Shown piece after piece: positions 1-11,016 of a stretch of 64,000 nucleotides of DNA. The notes beneath the pieces were generated by a model. The model ran no database searches. It was given only the letters and a program-made list of their open reading frames with translations, and had not been told where the DNA came from. The stretch is from Coleophoma eucalyptorum (lineage: Eukaryota; Ascomycota; Leotiomycetes; Helotiales; Dermateaceae): NCBI GenBank assembly GCA_026120035.1, contig JALRME010000003.1:682001-746000 (forward strand), in the 5' to 3' direction. Position 1 is the stretch's first letter; each line of letters begins with the position of its first letter. The position numbers and the translations under genes were made by a program.

Positions 1-33
1 CCCAGTCACAATTCAACCAGCTTCGGGCATTCA

Positions 34-73
34 TTCTTCTTCTTCTTCTTCTTCTTCTTCTTCTTCTTCTTCT
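34..73. repeat. (TTC)n microsatellite
   Basis: About 13 uninterrupted TTC units are directly visible. A complementary AAG tract lies some 80 bases downstream, so a transcript crossing both could fold back on itself. Confidence 0.95.
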
Positions 74-154
74 GAAGGCGTCGCTGCTTTATGTGCATCT
101 CGCCTATCTTGGTCTGTTAAGTTCTTATTCTCTCTCTCTCCGAAGGGAGTGGGC

Positions 155-183
155 AAGAAGAAGAAGAAGAAGAGAAGAAGAAA
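155..183. repeat. (AAG)n microsatellite
   Basis: Six AAG units are followed by an imperfect continuation (agaagaagaaaa). The tract is the reverse complement of the TTC tract at 34-73. Confidence 0.9.
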
Positions 184-1327
184 ACAGATGATATATCTGA
201 TCTGCTGTGGCTTGAGCTACGAGCAGACTGGTTTTGCAGGAGAGTGCTGATAGGCGTGATATTGGAGCTGGGGTTTGAAGGTTTTCATATCGTGGGGAGG
301 ATGTTGTTGATTGGTTTGAGGAAAGGAAATGGGATCTATTGATGTTGGTGGTGATAGTGGTGGGGTAGTGATGGCAGGTTGGTAATCTTTGGAGCGGGAA
401 GTGAGGAGTCAAGCCTTGGCGTTGTGAATCTGAGAGGTGTTAAGGGGTGGGCAGGTGCATATATAGATAGAGCAACTTGTCGGGGTGCTCATCAGGTCAG
501 AACAGTTCGGAATATGTACTCACCAACTGAATGAAGCTCCAGGCAGTATCAAATACCTGATTCTTCTGGCACTCTCGATAAGTGAGGAAAGATCAAATAA
601 GTATCACAGTCAAATTACTCTAGCAAGATAAAGAAGACGATTTTGGATCGATCTAATATTGTATCATAGACTTTTCTACATATCACCATATACCCATCAA
701 GAGTTCTCTCCTCTCGACTACAACCAGCTAACTACCTCCATCTCCTCCAATCATGTCACTCGATCGCCATCAAAACAGCAAAAGGATCGACACGCATACC
801 CCATCATCTTGCTTCCCAGAAACAAGATACCAAACAAATAAAGAAAGACAACAGAAAACATTAACACGACGGACAAGGATGGTGTGGTATCTTTTTTTTG
901 AACACAGCAACTCGCGACAGACAAAAAGAAAAGTGTCACCTGACAAGTGATACAGAAAAATTGACGAGAAGAAGACGAACCAAAATGCATGGAAACAAAA
1001 ACGCCCATTTTTCCATGCAGATGGCTGTTTAAAGATCTCTAGTACAGATGTCGTGCAAGATCCTTGACTCTATATACAATGAATGCAGTGAAGGAGATGC
1101 GAGAGGCGTACATGCGGCCTATTATATGTGAACGCCTCACGTCGAAGATTTGCTTTGAAACCAAGTCTATGCTTCACAGAACCCAGCCTCAAGGACGATT
1201 CAGGTCCAAATAGGGAAGGAAAACCCGATAGTAAACAAAACGCCAGGATGCAAACGCTAAAGCGATCAAAGGAGGGTAATCGAAAGTGTGTTCTGGAATG
1301 ATTTTATGTGGTCGTGGTTAAGATATT

Positions 1328-3577
1328 TCATATTCTGCCACCGTTGCCCAGATTAAGCCAGCTCATATCCGATGTGCTGGCATTATGCTGTGGCCGTCGT
1401 GGAACGGGGATTTCTCGTTCTTGTTGTGGGAATGGGCTACCTGTACCCCGGGGAAGGGTAGCGCCATATACTGATGCGGTATATGCTTCACTTGGTGCCC
1501 TACCGATTGGCCAATCGTCAACACTCTCAGGTACACCACTTGAAAACCCATCGTATCGGTCTGGAAGCGATGAAGAAGAACTCCTCGCGTCTGAGTGGCT
1601 GATATGACCTGACATGCCTTCTTTCAAAGGGAATCCATCAGGAGCCGTGGCAATCCTCGGGCTTCCACTATTGACACGGTTAAATTCAGGCTGACCTGGG
1701 ATCCGTAAGGGAGGCGGCACTGCCGAGACTTGTGTGACGCCACTGGGTCTCCTCTGCTCTGAGTACATAGAGAGATCGGAGTCTCTATCCGAACCCTCAT
1801 ACGTCGTCCGCTTTGATCCGAATCCGAGTATATTGAGAGCACTTCCTCCCGACCAGTACCTGTTCCAGCCTGAACTCCTCCGCGTGCTACCACGTTTTGC
1901 TCTTCGAGTGGACCTTTCTCTCGCAAATGACTGTCCTTTCATCTCCTTATCCGCAGCAGAGACATCAGCGAGAGGTGTAGGTGGTACAACTGAAGGCACC
2001 GCTACAGAATATACCGGCTCCTGTGGTATGGGATTGCTGATGGCAATGGTTTTCTTGTAGTTATTGTTGAACTGGCTGCTTGTGTCACTGCGAATACTAG
2101 AAACGCCCTTGGATGACCCACGCATGTGTCCTTTGGGGACGCGGCCCATCAACATGGCCACAGAAGAGAAGGATCCATGTGACTCGGTATGACCATGACC
2201 AAATCTTCTGGCAGTAGGCGAGATTGGAGAGAAGGCACTCTTTTCGGAATAAACCACATCTGCCATATCGTTCTTATCGTCCTCGGGAATACCGCTAGCC
2301 CGTCGTTGGTGGCCAGCATCCTGAAATTGTTTCCTGTCCTTTCTCCATCTAAAGAGCATCAAGGCCACCAGCAAAAGGAAAGCTACTCCTGCAATAGAGC
2401 CTAGCACTGCACCTAGGATCTTTACTGGAAGTCGCGCAGACACCGTATCACTGGAAGCCGTGCTTGTCGCCGCTGCTGCCACTGTAGAGGTGGCGGTTGG
2501 GGCGGACGATGCTGATGTGGATGAGGCCTCGAAACCTAGTCCCTGTAGGGTAGATGCAGACTTGGAAGATAGAAGGGCAGTCGCATTTTCCCAGCAGTTT
2601 TGGCGTGCTTTAAATATGCAAAGCACATCGTTGGTGTTGCCGCCAGATATCACAACCTTACCACTTGTATCCATTGCCATCGAATATGTGGTCCTCGTGC
2701 TCGTGGGTGCCAGTGTGTCGTTGTAGGCAGGCCAATCAGCTGCGGTAAGATTCCCTCTCTTCGTTAGCCTTGACGGCTCCTCAAAGAGTACCTCCACCAA
2801 ATCTCGAGACACAATGGGTGCTGTGTCAACCATAGCGTTTCCTTCCGCATCAAGAAGTAATGTTCGGTTTACAACATTTGGCGACTGAGTCATATCGAAT
2901 GTGTAGAGGCTGCGGCTGCCGTCGTCACCATCCATAATGGAAGCCTTCACCGCTGTAGTATTGGCAATCGGGTCGGCCAAAGTTATGTTCGAGTTCACCC
3001 AGGACGTTGTAGGGCTAAATAACATGACCTCCAGGTTGTTACTACTTCCACCAATATACACGGCATTGCTTTCAGTCCATTGCATAAGTATTGGGCTGGT
3101 TGCAGGCTTGGCCGAGGCCTCATAGGCCAGAACATTATAAGGTTCTGAAGCCTGTATAGTAAATGTTTGTGATGAAGCATGCATTTCACCGTCTTGGGTT
3201 CCGGCGTAAACAAGAATGGAATCCGAAGCATTGAGGTAAACGGCATTGTGGTATAATCGATTTTGCGTGACCCCAACGCTTGGTGATATTGTTTCCCACT
3301 GCTGCGTCTCGAAGGTGAACTTTTGCAGGCCAAGATAGTCACTAGAGTTGGTCGTTCCTCCTACGATGAAGAGCGCCGAAGAGTTGCTGTTGTTTGGTGG
3401 TGTCGCCATGACACAAACTCCTCCAGTTACCTCCACTCCCATTGGTAATTCTGACCATTGCGCGCCGTTGGAAAGGGGTAAAGATTGAAATATGTTGGAT
3501 TGATATGAGTAGAGAGTTTCGTTGTAGATGACCGAACAAGCGTCTACGATCGCAGCTATCGGAGTTGGTAGAACCAT
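1328..3577 (-). CDS. Kelch-like single-pass membrane protein with long Ser-rich cytosolic tail
   Basis: Single-exon frame of 749 aa. Residues 1-380 contain degenerate kelch-type strands (hydrophobic residues followed by GG or AG, such as LFIVGGTTN, ILVYAGTQD and VVISGGNTND) and many N-glycosylation sequons, so this half is probably lumenal or extracellular. A Ser/Thr/Ala-rich stalk leads to one strong membrane span at about 386-408, followed by a basic stop-transfer sequence (RWRKDRK). The tail of about 340 residues is basic and Ser-rich, with a distinctive motif SGWNRYWSGGSALNILGFG near 565-585 and a WLNLG motif close to the C terminus. No signal peptide follows the first ATG, and an in-frame TAA lies seven codons upstream, so a short upstream exon may be missing. 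The architecture suggests a cell-surface or endomembrane sensor or adhesin, but the function is unknown. Similar fungal proteins sometimes carry a pre-mRNA splicing factor label, which this sequence does not support. Confidence 0.85.
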   Translation of the reverse strand: MVLPTPIAAIVDACSVIYNETLYSYQSNIFQSLPLSNGAQWSELPMGVEVTGGVCVMATPPNNSNSSALFIVGGTTNSSDYLGLQKFTFETQQWETISPSVGVTQNRLYHNAVYLNASDSILVYAGTQDGEMHASSQTFTIQASEPYNVLAYEASAKPATSPILMQWTESNAVYIGGSSNNLEVMLFSPTTSWVNSNITLADPIANTTAVKASIMDGDDGSRSLYTFDMTQSPNVVNRTLLLDAEGNAMVDTAPIVSRDLVEVLFEEPSRLTKRGNLTAADWPAYNDTLAPTSTRTTYSMAMDTSGKVVISGGNTNDVLCIFKARQNCWENATALLSSKSASTLQGLGFEASSTSASSAPTATSTVAAAATSTASSDTVSARLPVKILGAVLGSIAGVAFLLLVALMLFRWRKDRKQFQDAGHQRRASGIPEDDKNDMADVVYSEKSAFSPISPTARRFGHGHTESHGSFSSVAMLMGRVPKGHMRGSSKGVSSIRSDTSSQFNNNYKKTIAISNPIPQEPVYSVAVPSVVPPTPLADVSAADKEMKGQSFARERSTRRAKRGSTRRSSGWNRYWSGGSALNILGFGSKRTTYEGSDRDSDLSMYSEQRRPSGVTQVSAVPPPLRIPGQPEFNRVNSGSPRIATAPDGFPLKEGMSGHISHSDARSSSSSLPDRYDGFSSGVPESVDDWPIGRAPSEAYTASVYGATLPRGTGSPFPQQEREIPVPRRPQHNASTSDMSWLNLGNGGRI

Positions 3578-4818
3578 GATTGTTTTTCTACCTCCTTATC
3601 GTCGTGATCAGTCAGTCGTATGCCAGTCGATGGAGACCGTAACCAAGTACTGCCTGGCCGAGGGATTCGTCAAATCGTGTACGGCATCCAAGACTATGAG
3701 GACATGATGCTCTCGAGGGAAGACAAGGGCTGAAAGGGATCGAGACCAAGATAGGTGGGTGTTGTGAGTCGGAGCGATGAGTGATCACTGAGCTCACTTC
3801 AGCGTTGCGGCAAAGACTGAGTCGCCCAGTAGTACGTACACAGCCTTCGTCCAATGATGCCTCACTGCCACTCTCTTTGACACTCCAACGGTAAGATGGG
3901 TTCGTGTGTGCTGAACTTGGATTGGGGTAAAATGCAAGTGGTCTGGAATGGCCAAGATGGTTGTCAACCGAAGCCTAGGCCAGATGAAACGAAAGAAGTC
4001 GAAGAGTATGAGGTGAACCTCTGTGCGTTGCTTGACCGAAGACCGTTGAAACTCTGTCAGAGGGAGGGAATGGAATAATGGTTAGGTATGGTATGCCTGT
4101 AGATCTGCCACGTTATGGAGAGGAGGTGGGTGGCAGTGAAGTGTGAATGAATTTAGCAAGGGAAGATCGCGTCGTGACAGAAAGGAGTCGAATGCTTCGA
4201 AGACTTGGGGGGCTCAGCCAGGAGAATGGCGAGGTCCTGCCTGTTCCTTCAAATTGGCTTGATCTACGAACAGGTTGGGAAGATCTGTTTCCCTATTCTT
4301 CAATGCGATCGATTTTGAGACTGTGCGGACCGGCGGTCGGGGATTTGGGGTTGACTCGTCGCAGATATAAGACCAATATAGCAAAGGAGGTTGAAGCCGT
4401 ACGATGAATCGAATGGGATAAACGAGAGAGGACTTCTGTGAGGGAGCGCTAGACAGCAGTTGGAGACGTCAGGTACGGTACAGAAGCAGGAGCAGAGAGT
4501 CAATCTCTGGGACGGGGACAAAAGCACATGGAATCGTGGTGTGAGTAAGGAGTTCAAGGGCAGCATCGAGCAGGAGTTCTCTCTCGCTTCGTGTTCCTGC
4601 TCCTGCTGCTTCGGCTCCTGCAGCACAGCAGAGGGGCCAATTGTGGTTAGAGGCGCGAGTCCGGGAGGTGGTGGATGGGTGGTGGGTGGTTTGTGCGTCG
4701 ACTCCCAGGATATTAAGTAAGTCAGGCTATCAACGGGGTTCGTCAGGCTACTTTGTGCGAACAGAATACGGGCTTGGTACCAAGTTGCACGGCGATAGTC
4801 GAGCAACGAGGGCGAGGA

Positions 4819-4863
4819 CACGGACAGGGACAGGGACACCGACACCGACGCCGACACCGACAC
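4819..4863. repeat. Degenerate hexanucleotide tandem repeat (GACACC-like)
   Basis: Imperfect GACAGG and GACACC units run in series. All long frames reading through them (Ser-Val-Ser-Val or Arg-His type) are low-complexity products of the repeat. Confidence 0.8.
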
Positions 4864-4972
4864 GAATGCAGACCAAAGTGGTTGTTGGCGCCGAGAGATG
4901 GGTGGTCGTCAGCAGAGAGAGAGGAAGGTACAGGCAGACAGCAGGAGGAGGATGGAGGAGAGAAGGCAGCGC

Positions 4973-4992
4973 GGTGCAGTGCAGTGCAGTGC
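4973..4992. repeat. (GTGCA)n short tandem repeat
   Basis: Four consecutive GTGCA-type units are visible. Confidence 0.7.
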
Positions 4993-5121
4993 CGTCGGTG
5001 TATTGAGGTTGCAAGCACATGGGAGCGCTCTGATTGGAATCCAAAGGCAAAGCTGTTAACCTGTTCCTGAATTGCGGTGCAGGTGCAGCTGCAGGGATTC
5101 TAGGGGCATGGCTGGGTCGGG

Positions 5122-5166
5122 ATCAGGGCCATCAGGGCCATCAGGGCCATCAGAGCCACCAGAGGG
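5122..5166. repeat. Nine-base tandem repeat (ATCAGGGCC)
   Basis: Three perfect copies of ATCAGGGCC are followed by ATCAGAGCC and a decayed fifth copy. There are no spacers, so this is an ordinary minisatellite. Confidence 0.85.
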
Positions 5167-8100
5167 CCGCCAGCACCACCCGGGCGTTGTAAGTTAGGGT
5201 GTCTTCGTGCCTGTCATGGCCGGCTTAGTGCCCAATTAGGACCCGCGGTGAAACCGAACCCTTGTTCAGGGGGTGCCTCTTGCCCATTCCTCTCCAGTCG
5301 GCCCCTCTGGTCCCCTGGTCCCCCCGTCGTCCGCAACGACAGCTATGCGTGCGTAATCCAGTCCTTTTGTTACTATTCCCATCAACCCGCGAATCCTCCA
5401 TCTTCGGCGCATCAAGCAGAGTATAGCAGAACACGTCTTTCGTTTTCTTTTGATTTTTTCTTTGCCCGTGCGTTTTGGCTTGCTTGTTTGTTCATTCGAC
5501 TCCATTCAATTCAGTTCATTCGGGTCAAACCTGCACGTCGTCGGGTCGGGTCCTGACCGGGTCAAGGTTGGCAGGAATGCGTTTCCTGACGCCTTCGGAG
5601 CCCCATCTGAAAGCCAAAGCTGCAGAGCGGAGCGCAGAGGTCAAGGAGGCCAAAGCTGGCCGAGAGCGTGTCTTTTTGACTTCGAGTCTTGTTGTCGCGA
5701 CTTCTCATTCCAAGTGGCTTGGCTTAGCCTTGGCTTGGCGCGTGCGGGGAGTTGGTCTAAGATAGTAAGATGAGATGAGATGATGCTGCGGTTTGTCCCC
5801 TTTGAGTCGACCGCTGCTTTCTTCTTTCAACCTCCCCTCTGCGGTCCCGCCCAATACTGTCGTCTAGCTCGCTCGTCGAGAGCGGCCACTTCCTACATTG
5901 ATCGAGTGGTCTTGCGAGCAATAATGTAATCTGCCATCATGCAATATGCAATGTGGGCGCTTCAGCAAGATCGACCTCGTACTCGCCCATTTGCCAGCAC
6001 GGGAGTCAGGTGCATCAGTGCAGCCGCGCGCTCTGCCGCTGAAAGTGATGGACAACGTGATTGGAGCATCATCACCAGTCCATGAATCCGTGTGCAACGT
6101 CCAGCTCGGATCACGCATTACTATTATTGAACGGATCGCCTTTCACACCACCATGATCCAGCGGCGCATTCGCTGCAATCTGGTCTTGCAATGCAGCTTA
6201 CTCGCCGTTTTCCTTTCCTTTTCTCGCCCTATGCGTTGCGGACTATTGCTGTCTCGCTGTTCTGCGGTTCCGGCGCGGTCAAAGGTCGCGGAGACGGTGA
6301 AGCCAGTGTTCGAGGACCTAGGTAGCTCCTTTCTTTCCATTATTATCATCATCATCATTATCATACAATGGTTTGGGAAACACTGCAAACATTCGTCACC
6401 TGCTCTTCGAATTGATGGCCTGCTTTGTGATCACGCCGCAACCGATACTCACACTCGTTTCAACCAAACAAGTACACCTACCCACCAGTCGGCCGTGATA
6501 ACCGTTCGAAGGCCATGGCCGTAAACGAAACAGACAGCCCGACCCAGATCTAACCTTCCAAAGCGACGCCAAAACACTGCGGAAGAGCAACAACGCACAT
6601 ACTCTCCTGTTATCGTCATCAGCGTGAACCAACCTGAAACCACCATCCTCTCTAAGCGATAAAGCACAAGTTTTCGTTGCATGCCAGCATTTCTAGTACC
6701 TTATTTCTGTGCCCACTTGAAAGCTTTTGAAAGCATTTGAAAGCAATGCCTCCCCAGCACACTGTCCTATCCGCAGGGTACTCTGCTTATATGATACTGT
6801 GAGACACACCACTGGCACGGGTTCATCGTTCCACCTTCGTGTGTTGGTGACCAGCATCATCTATCATGTCCCGGATCAAGTGAAGACTCTAAATTGCCAG
6901 TCAAGTCGGATCGTCCGAAACGAGAGTAAGAGGGGTCGAGAGGACGCATTGTGCATGAAAATAGCAAGTTAGTATCTGTCTTCCATGTGCTTCTTCCGGT
7001 GCAGCGTGACGATCGATACATGACCCAAGAAGCGGACGCGGAGCGGGGAGTCCCACCTATTTTACATCTCTGGCCAGCCATTGATCTCTCTATCAATATC
7101 CCCCCGGCCATACCTTGCGCAAGCTACTCATCCCCAAGTTTCATAGACCTCAAAACCGGCCTGCCTGCCGGGCATAAAGACGTAGGATGCTAAATGTCTT
7201 ACTCGCCAACCAGACGAGTGACGCATCTACAAGTACGCATAGATTTGAAGCGGGGGAAATCCTTCTTGGTCATCACGGATCGAGATATTCCACCATATCA
7301 TATCACCCCATGTCTCAGTCACAGGGCTCTTATCTAGTCTTTGTTCCACCACTATACCGAGAGCATAGCATGAAAAGTTATTGCTTGAAATATAGAAAGA
7401 GGGGAGCTCGATCCACCTTTTCTACTTGACAGGAAGCTTGATTTTGGATTCTAGAAGCTATGGCATGCGAGAGGTTGTGAAGTAGCAGCCGTCTTTGTGT
7501 ACATTTTCTTTTGCGGTCTCGACCGAGTGATTGAACCATGCTAGCTTTTGCTCTTCTGGACATAGGTATGGTGGAGAGTACAGCATTACTCACAAGAGTC
7601 CGCTTGCCTTCTTGTCTGAGAAAAAAAGTCACTAAGGAGATATTCGGGATCTTCCACTTGCTCCTTGCTCCTGAAGATTCAATTCCCACTTCTCTCCCAT
7701 CTTCCAACAACCTTAGGTAAGTAGTAAACAAGCAAGGAGCTTTCGAAATGATAGAATGAACATTATGACACCGGCAACCAAGATGTCTCCTCTTCTCGGT
7801 ATATCTACTACAAGGGCAAGCATCACGGAGACCAAACAGCCCGACTCCCAAATCCTTTCTCTCCCGCAGCCTTCCTACCATCTCCCTCAAGATCTCGGGT
7901 CCTTTGCATCCGATCAAATCAGATCCCCACCAAGACGTCCATCCGGACCAAAAAGTAAGTTTCACGACCTCCAGCTCGAACTTAGTGGGCTTCTTAGTGT
8001 AACTGGGTAGCAGAATATGCTCCAGCCGTGGTGAAGTGCCAATCCTTACTCCTTCGATGATGAATTTTTTTTGGGGGGTTTATATTCCTTATCCGCCAGC

Positions 8101-9582
8101 CATCAATCTCTCCTCAAGTTGCCATCTAGCCTTCACTCGCTCCTCCAACCTGGCACTCGGTCAATTATCTCCACCTCCTGTCCCACAGAAAGGAAACAAC
8201 AAAGGAAAGAAAGATAAAAAGCATTGCATGAATGCTTGGCCGCGCTCGCCAAAAGGCTAGACAGAACACTTGGTTCCCCTTCCTCTTCGTTACGGTAAAA
8301 GAAGATCCCCTAGGTTTCTAGTGCCTCTTTGGTTTGTTGTCAATTTTCTACGGGAAGATCTGGATGGTGGTCAGGGAGGGGGGGGGGGTCCTCTTGTTGT
8401 TTTAACTTGTTTGTAGGATCTAGGAATTAAATTGGCCTTTGTGCATATGCGGAGTGATGATGGGCGATGTCAGAATATGGCATATATGTAGTGAGAGGAA
8501 GGCCCTTTGGCAGTATCTTTTTAAATGTCGTCGCCTGAGCTTGGAAGCAGATGGGCGTAAGATGCGCCAGAGAGGGGGAGAGGTTGGGGGGGGGGGGAGA
8601 TGCTTTTCCACCTCGTTCCTCTGCCGGTTAACTGAAGACTCTTCTCAATAGGGTAGATATTTGATGAGAGAATATGATTTGACTTTTTACTTTGTAGGTG
8701 GTTTAGAAAGTTGTTATGCCTAAAAGCGTGTTTGTCATGCAAATGAGATAAAAGAATCACTGCTCAACTCCAAAAATAAAAGTATAACCCGAAAGATGTG
8801 TCCAATTTTCTTATCTACATGTCTACCCAAGGGCGTGGAAAGGACATAGAAACAGCCTCACTCCTCTGATCCTTGTAGGTTATACTGGCTGCCAAGGACA
8901 AGACTCAAGCTGCTGGTTCTGCAAAGGGAGATGCGTCACAACCGCTTGAAGGCGTGAGCTGCTGCCACCCATACCAATGATACCTGGGCTTGCTCAGAGG
9001 CGACACTATGCAAGATGATAATTCGATCTGAAAGGTAGAAATATGTCGTGCTGCCTCCGCCTCTGGATGGCTTTAGCATTATCGGTCTCAACTTCGGGGA
9101 GAACTAGCGATCTGTGGACACTAGAGATGTGGTTCTGTCGTGCACATCTTATGTGAACAGTCGGCCGGTTCAGCTGTATGCGTATGGGAGTTATGTGATA
9201 CAAAGGTTATTTCGTTGTATTGCACTGGATAATTCGAACTTGATAGCACGAAATGTATTGTGAGTAATCCACTGCGCCCCGTTTCTTAAGCTCTTATCAG
9301 ACCCAGAGGCCATGATAGCTGGTAGAAGCTTGCTAGATGAATGAAGAGGTCTGAGTATAGTTGTCACAAAGTTGCAAAGACGGGAACATCTTCCAAATCG
9401 CTTCTAAGTTACAGATTCAGCAAAATGAAATTGAATTGTCATTTGCAGACCTATGTAGCTGGAGAAAAACACACCATGCCCAGGGCCGAAAAGGATCTAC
9501 TTTTATCCAAGACACCAAAACTCCTGTCAACTCCGCAACCATGCCATGTCATTGAACTTCAAAGCCATCATAATTGTCCAGA

Positions 9583-10453
9583 TTAGAAGCGCTCCTTCAT
9601 TCTTGAAGCCACAGTTCTGAGATTTCCATACACCTTTCCTGGTGGACTACCCAGAATCAAGCTGACAATCGCCTCTCGTGCGATATGAATATTCTTGAAT
9701 CCACCTAGGATATGGATCTTGGAGTCTGCCAACACGACTCTCGTCCTGCTTGCATTCTCGATGGCAAACTTCGTCTTTCCGTCCTTTCCAGCAATACGAC
9801 CGATGGCACGTCCCATATGCTCTCCGTTGAGCGTCTTGACATCTTTAATCTCGAAAGTCTCAATGTAGAGATCGTCCAATCGCAACAACGCAATCGCATC
9901 ATCAACGTCAAATCCCAGGCTGAACGCCTTAACGAAATCCTCTCCTTTTTGCAAGGCGCCGGTATCGGTGGTGTGCTTTGAAGTTCGGAGCTCAACCGCC
10001 TTATTCTTGATGTTCATTCTAACTTGCAGCTTGAGATGCTCCACGAGAGGTGGGTAGATCTTTGGCCACGAAGCCTTGAGAGGCGTCATTCGGTGAGGTG
10101 GGATTGGGACTTTTCGCGATTCAATTCTCATGATACCATCCTGTACTGAATCAGCAGCTGCAACTCATGAGCTACGAATCAAACATACGTTGTTCTTTGC
10201 TGGCGCAAATCTCGGTCGCCCTTCCTCATCAATGTGCATCTCAGTATCGGCATCCCCAGCAACTTGCATGGCGGTTGATTCCGAAGGGATTGCCTCTGGA
10301 GCATCGAGAATTAGCTCATCGTCTTGGTCTGTGAGAGATTAGCATAATTTTCCGCCTTATGTTGCACTCCCACATACTGTCGTTTGGTCGAGGTGCGCTG
10401 AACGCCTCTCCAAGCTCCTCCGGCTGTCTGAGCAGTGCTGTTGGCGCTGGCAT
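9583..10453 (-). CDS. PNO1: Pre-rRNA-processing protein PNO1 (DIM2), KH-domain protein
   Basis: The 257-aa protein comes from three exons (10378-10453, 10189-10328, 9583-10140), with introns of 49 and 48 nt in consistent phase. PNO1 is the KH-domain partner of the Nob1 endonuclease and is needed for 18S rRNA 3'-end maturation in pre-40S particles. The acidic N-terminal segment (about 25-75) is followed by a conserved core: SRKVPIPPHRMTPLKASWPKIYPPL near 80-105, then a KH-like region with GRAIGRIAGKDGKTKFAIEN and a second conserved block ending HIAREAIVSLILGSPPGKVYGNLR. The length matches the family. The ATG at 10453 is chosen because the exon-1 frame continues across both introns without a stop. 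The gene stands alone, and MDM31 is transcribed divergently 1.6 kb away. Confidence 0.96.
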
Positions 10454-10883
10454 TATGTCTTCTACAAAGACTGTTTCTACAAGCTATATCAGATACCTGT
10501 TCGTTTCGAGGGAGTATATGGTGCTCGCTCGCGGTATCGTATGCTGTGAAATGGTCTTCTCTGTGGGGTTTTTACCGATTGTCGTTCATTCGAAATTTTG
10601 TCTTATCGCAAATCAAGATAGCGGGACTAGTCCAGATCTAGAGCTAGCCTCTAAACTGAGCTCATCGCTTGGACACGCCTAGAAGAAAAAGACGCCTGCA
10701 GCTGTGCCTAAGAGTACAGAACTCATGCTCATATCATCACTTCTTCCTGCTTCATGTACTAGATTTTGACAGCACATTGTATACGATTACTCTCAGTCAG
10801 AGTTCTGTTAAATAGAATTAAAATCATCATAGTTTGTCTAAAACTGGAGAGATCTCTTTGCTCGCTAAGGCCCGTCGCCGAAA

Positions 10884-10919
10884 ACCCTGAAGTGAGCTTG
10901 TAAATCACTTCCTCAGGGT
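10884..10919. repeat. Imperfect inverted repeat (hairpin 1)
   Basis: The left arm ACCCTGAAGTGA pairs with the right arm TCACTTCCTCAGGGT, with a three-base bulge and a loop of about 9 nt. First of three neighbouring hairpins. Confidence 0.8.
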
Positions 10920-10965
10920 CTAGATAGAAAAAGCAACTTAAGGTTCGAGTTAATACAATTCATTT

Positions 10966-10986
10966 CAAGCAACAAAATGTTGCTTG
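10966..10986. repeat. Perfect inverted repeat (hairpin 2)
   Basis: Arms CAAGCAACA and TGTTGCTTG are perfect nine-base complements separated by AAA. No surrounding gene explains it. Confidence 0.9.
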
Positions 10987-10988
10987 TT

Positions 10989-11016
10989 ACTTGCAATAAT
11001 CAGATTATTGACAAGT
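10989..11016. repeat. Near-perfect inverted repeat (hairpin 3)
   Basis: The left arm ACTTGCAATAAT pairs with ATTATTGACAAGT around a CAG loop with a single bulged base. It begins three bases after hairpin 2. Confidence 0.88.

Larger units (their letters stand above)
1..1327. other. Intergenic region, left edge, downstream of the kelch-like gene
   Basis: No coding region can be supported here; the short open frames have no family resemblance and no splice-joined extension. The stretch holds a (TTC)n microsatellite (34-73), a complementary (AAG)n tract (155-183) and AT-rich sequence that presumably includes the 3' UTR of the minus-strand gene ending at 1328. Confidence 0.6.
3578..9582. other. 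Six-kilobase gene-poor interval
   Basis: This lies between two minus-strand genes and would hold the promoter of the kelch-like gene. I see no frame with family resemblance, and no set of frames that can be spliced into a convincing protein. It contains degenerate tandem repeats (4819-4863, 4973-4992, 5122-5166), an ATC-rich microsatellite (about 6340-6362) and G runs (8378-8388, 8586-8597). Untranslated RNA or a long regulatory region is possible but unproven. Confidence 0.55.

Noticed and set aside
4300..4863. 187-residue minus-strand frame rich in Ser, Val and Pro
   Set aside because: Its N terminus is the translated hexamer repeat; no domain, biased composition and no splice-extended partner.
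5122..5166. Possible CRISPR-like repeat
   Set aside because: Nine-base units without spacers in a eukaryotic genome; a simple minisatellite.
5946..6524. 192-residue plus-strand frame
   Set aside because: Contains a poly-Ile run from an ATC repeat and no family resemblance.
7378..7965. 195-residue minus-strand frame
   Set aside because: Cys/Arg-rich random-looking composition; no recognisable motif.
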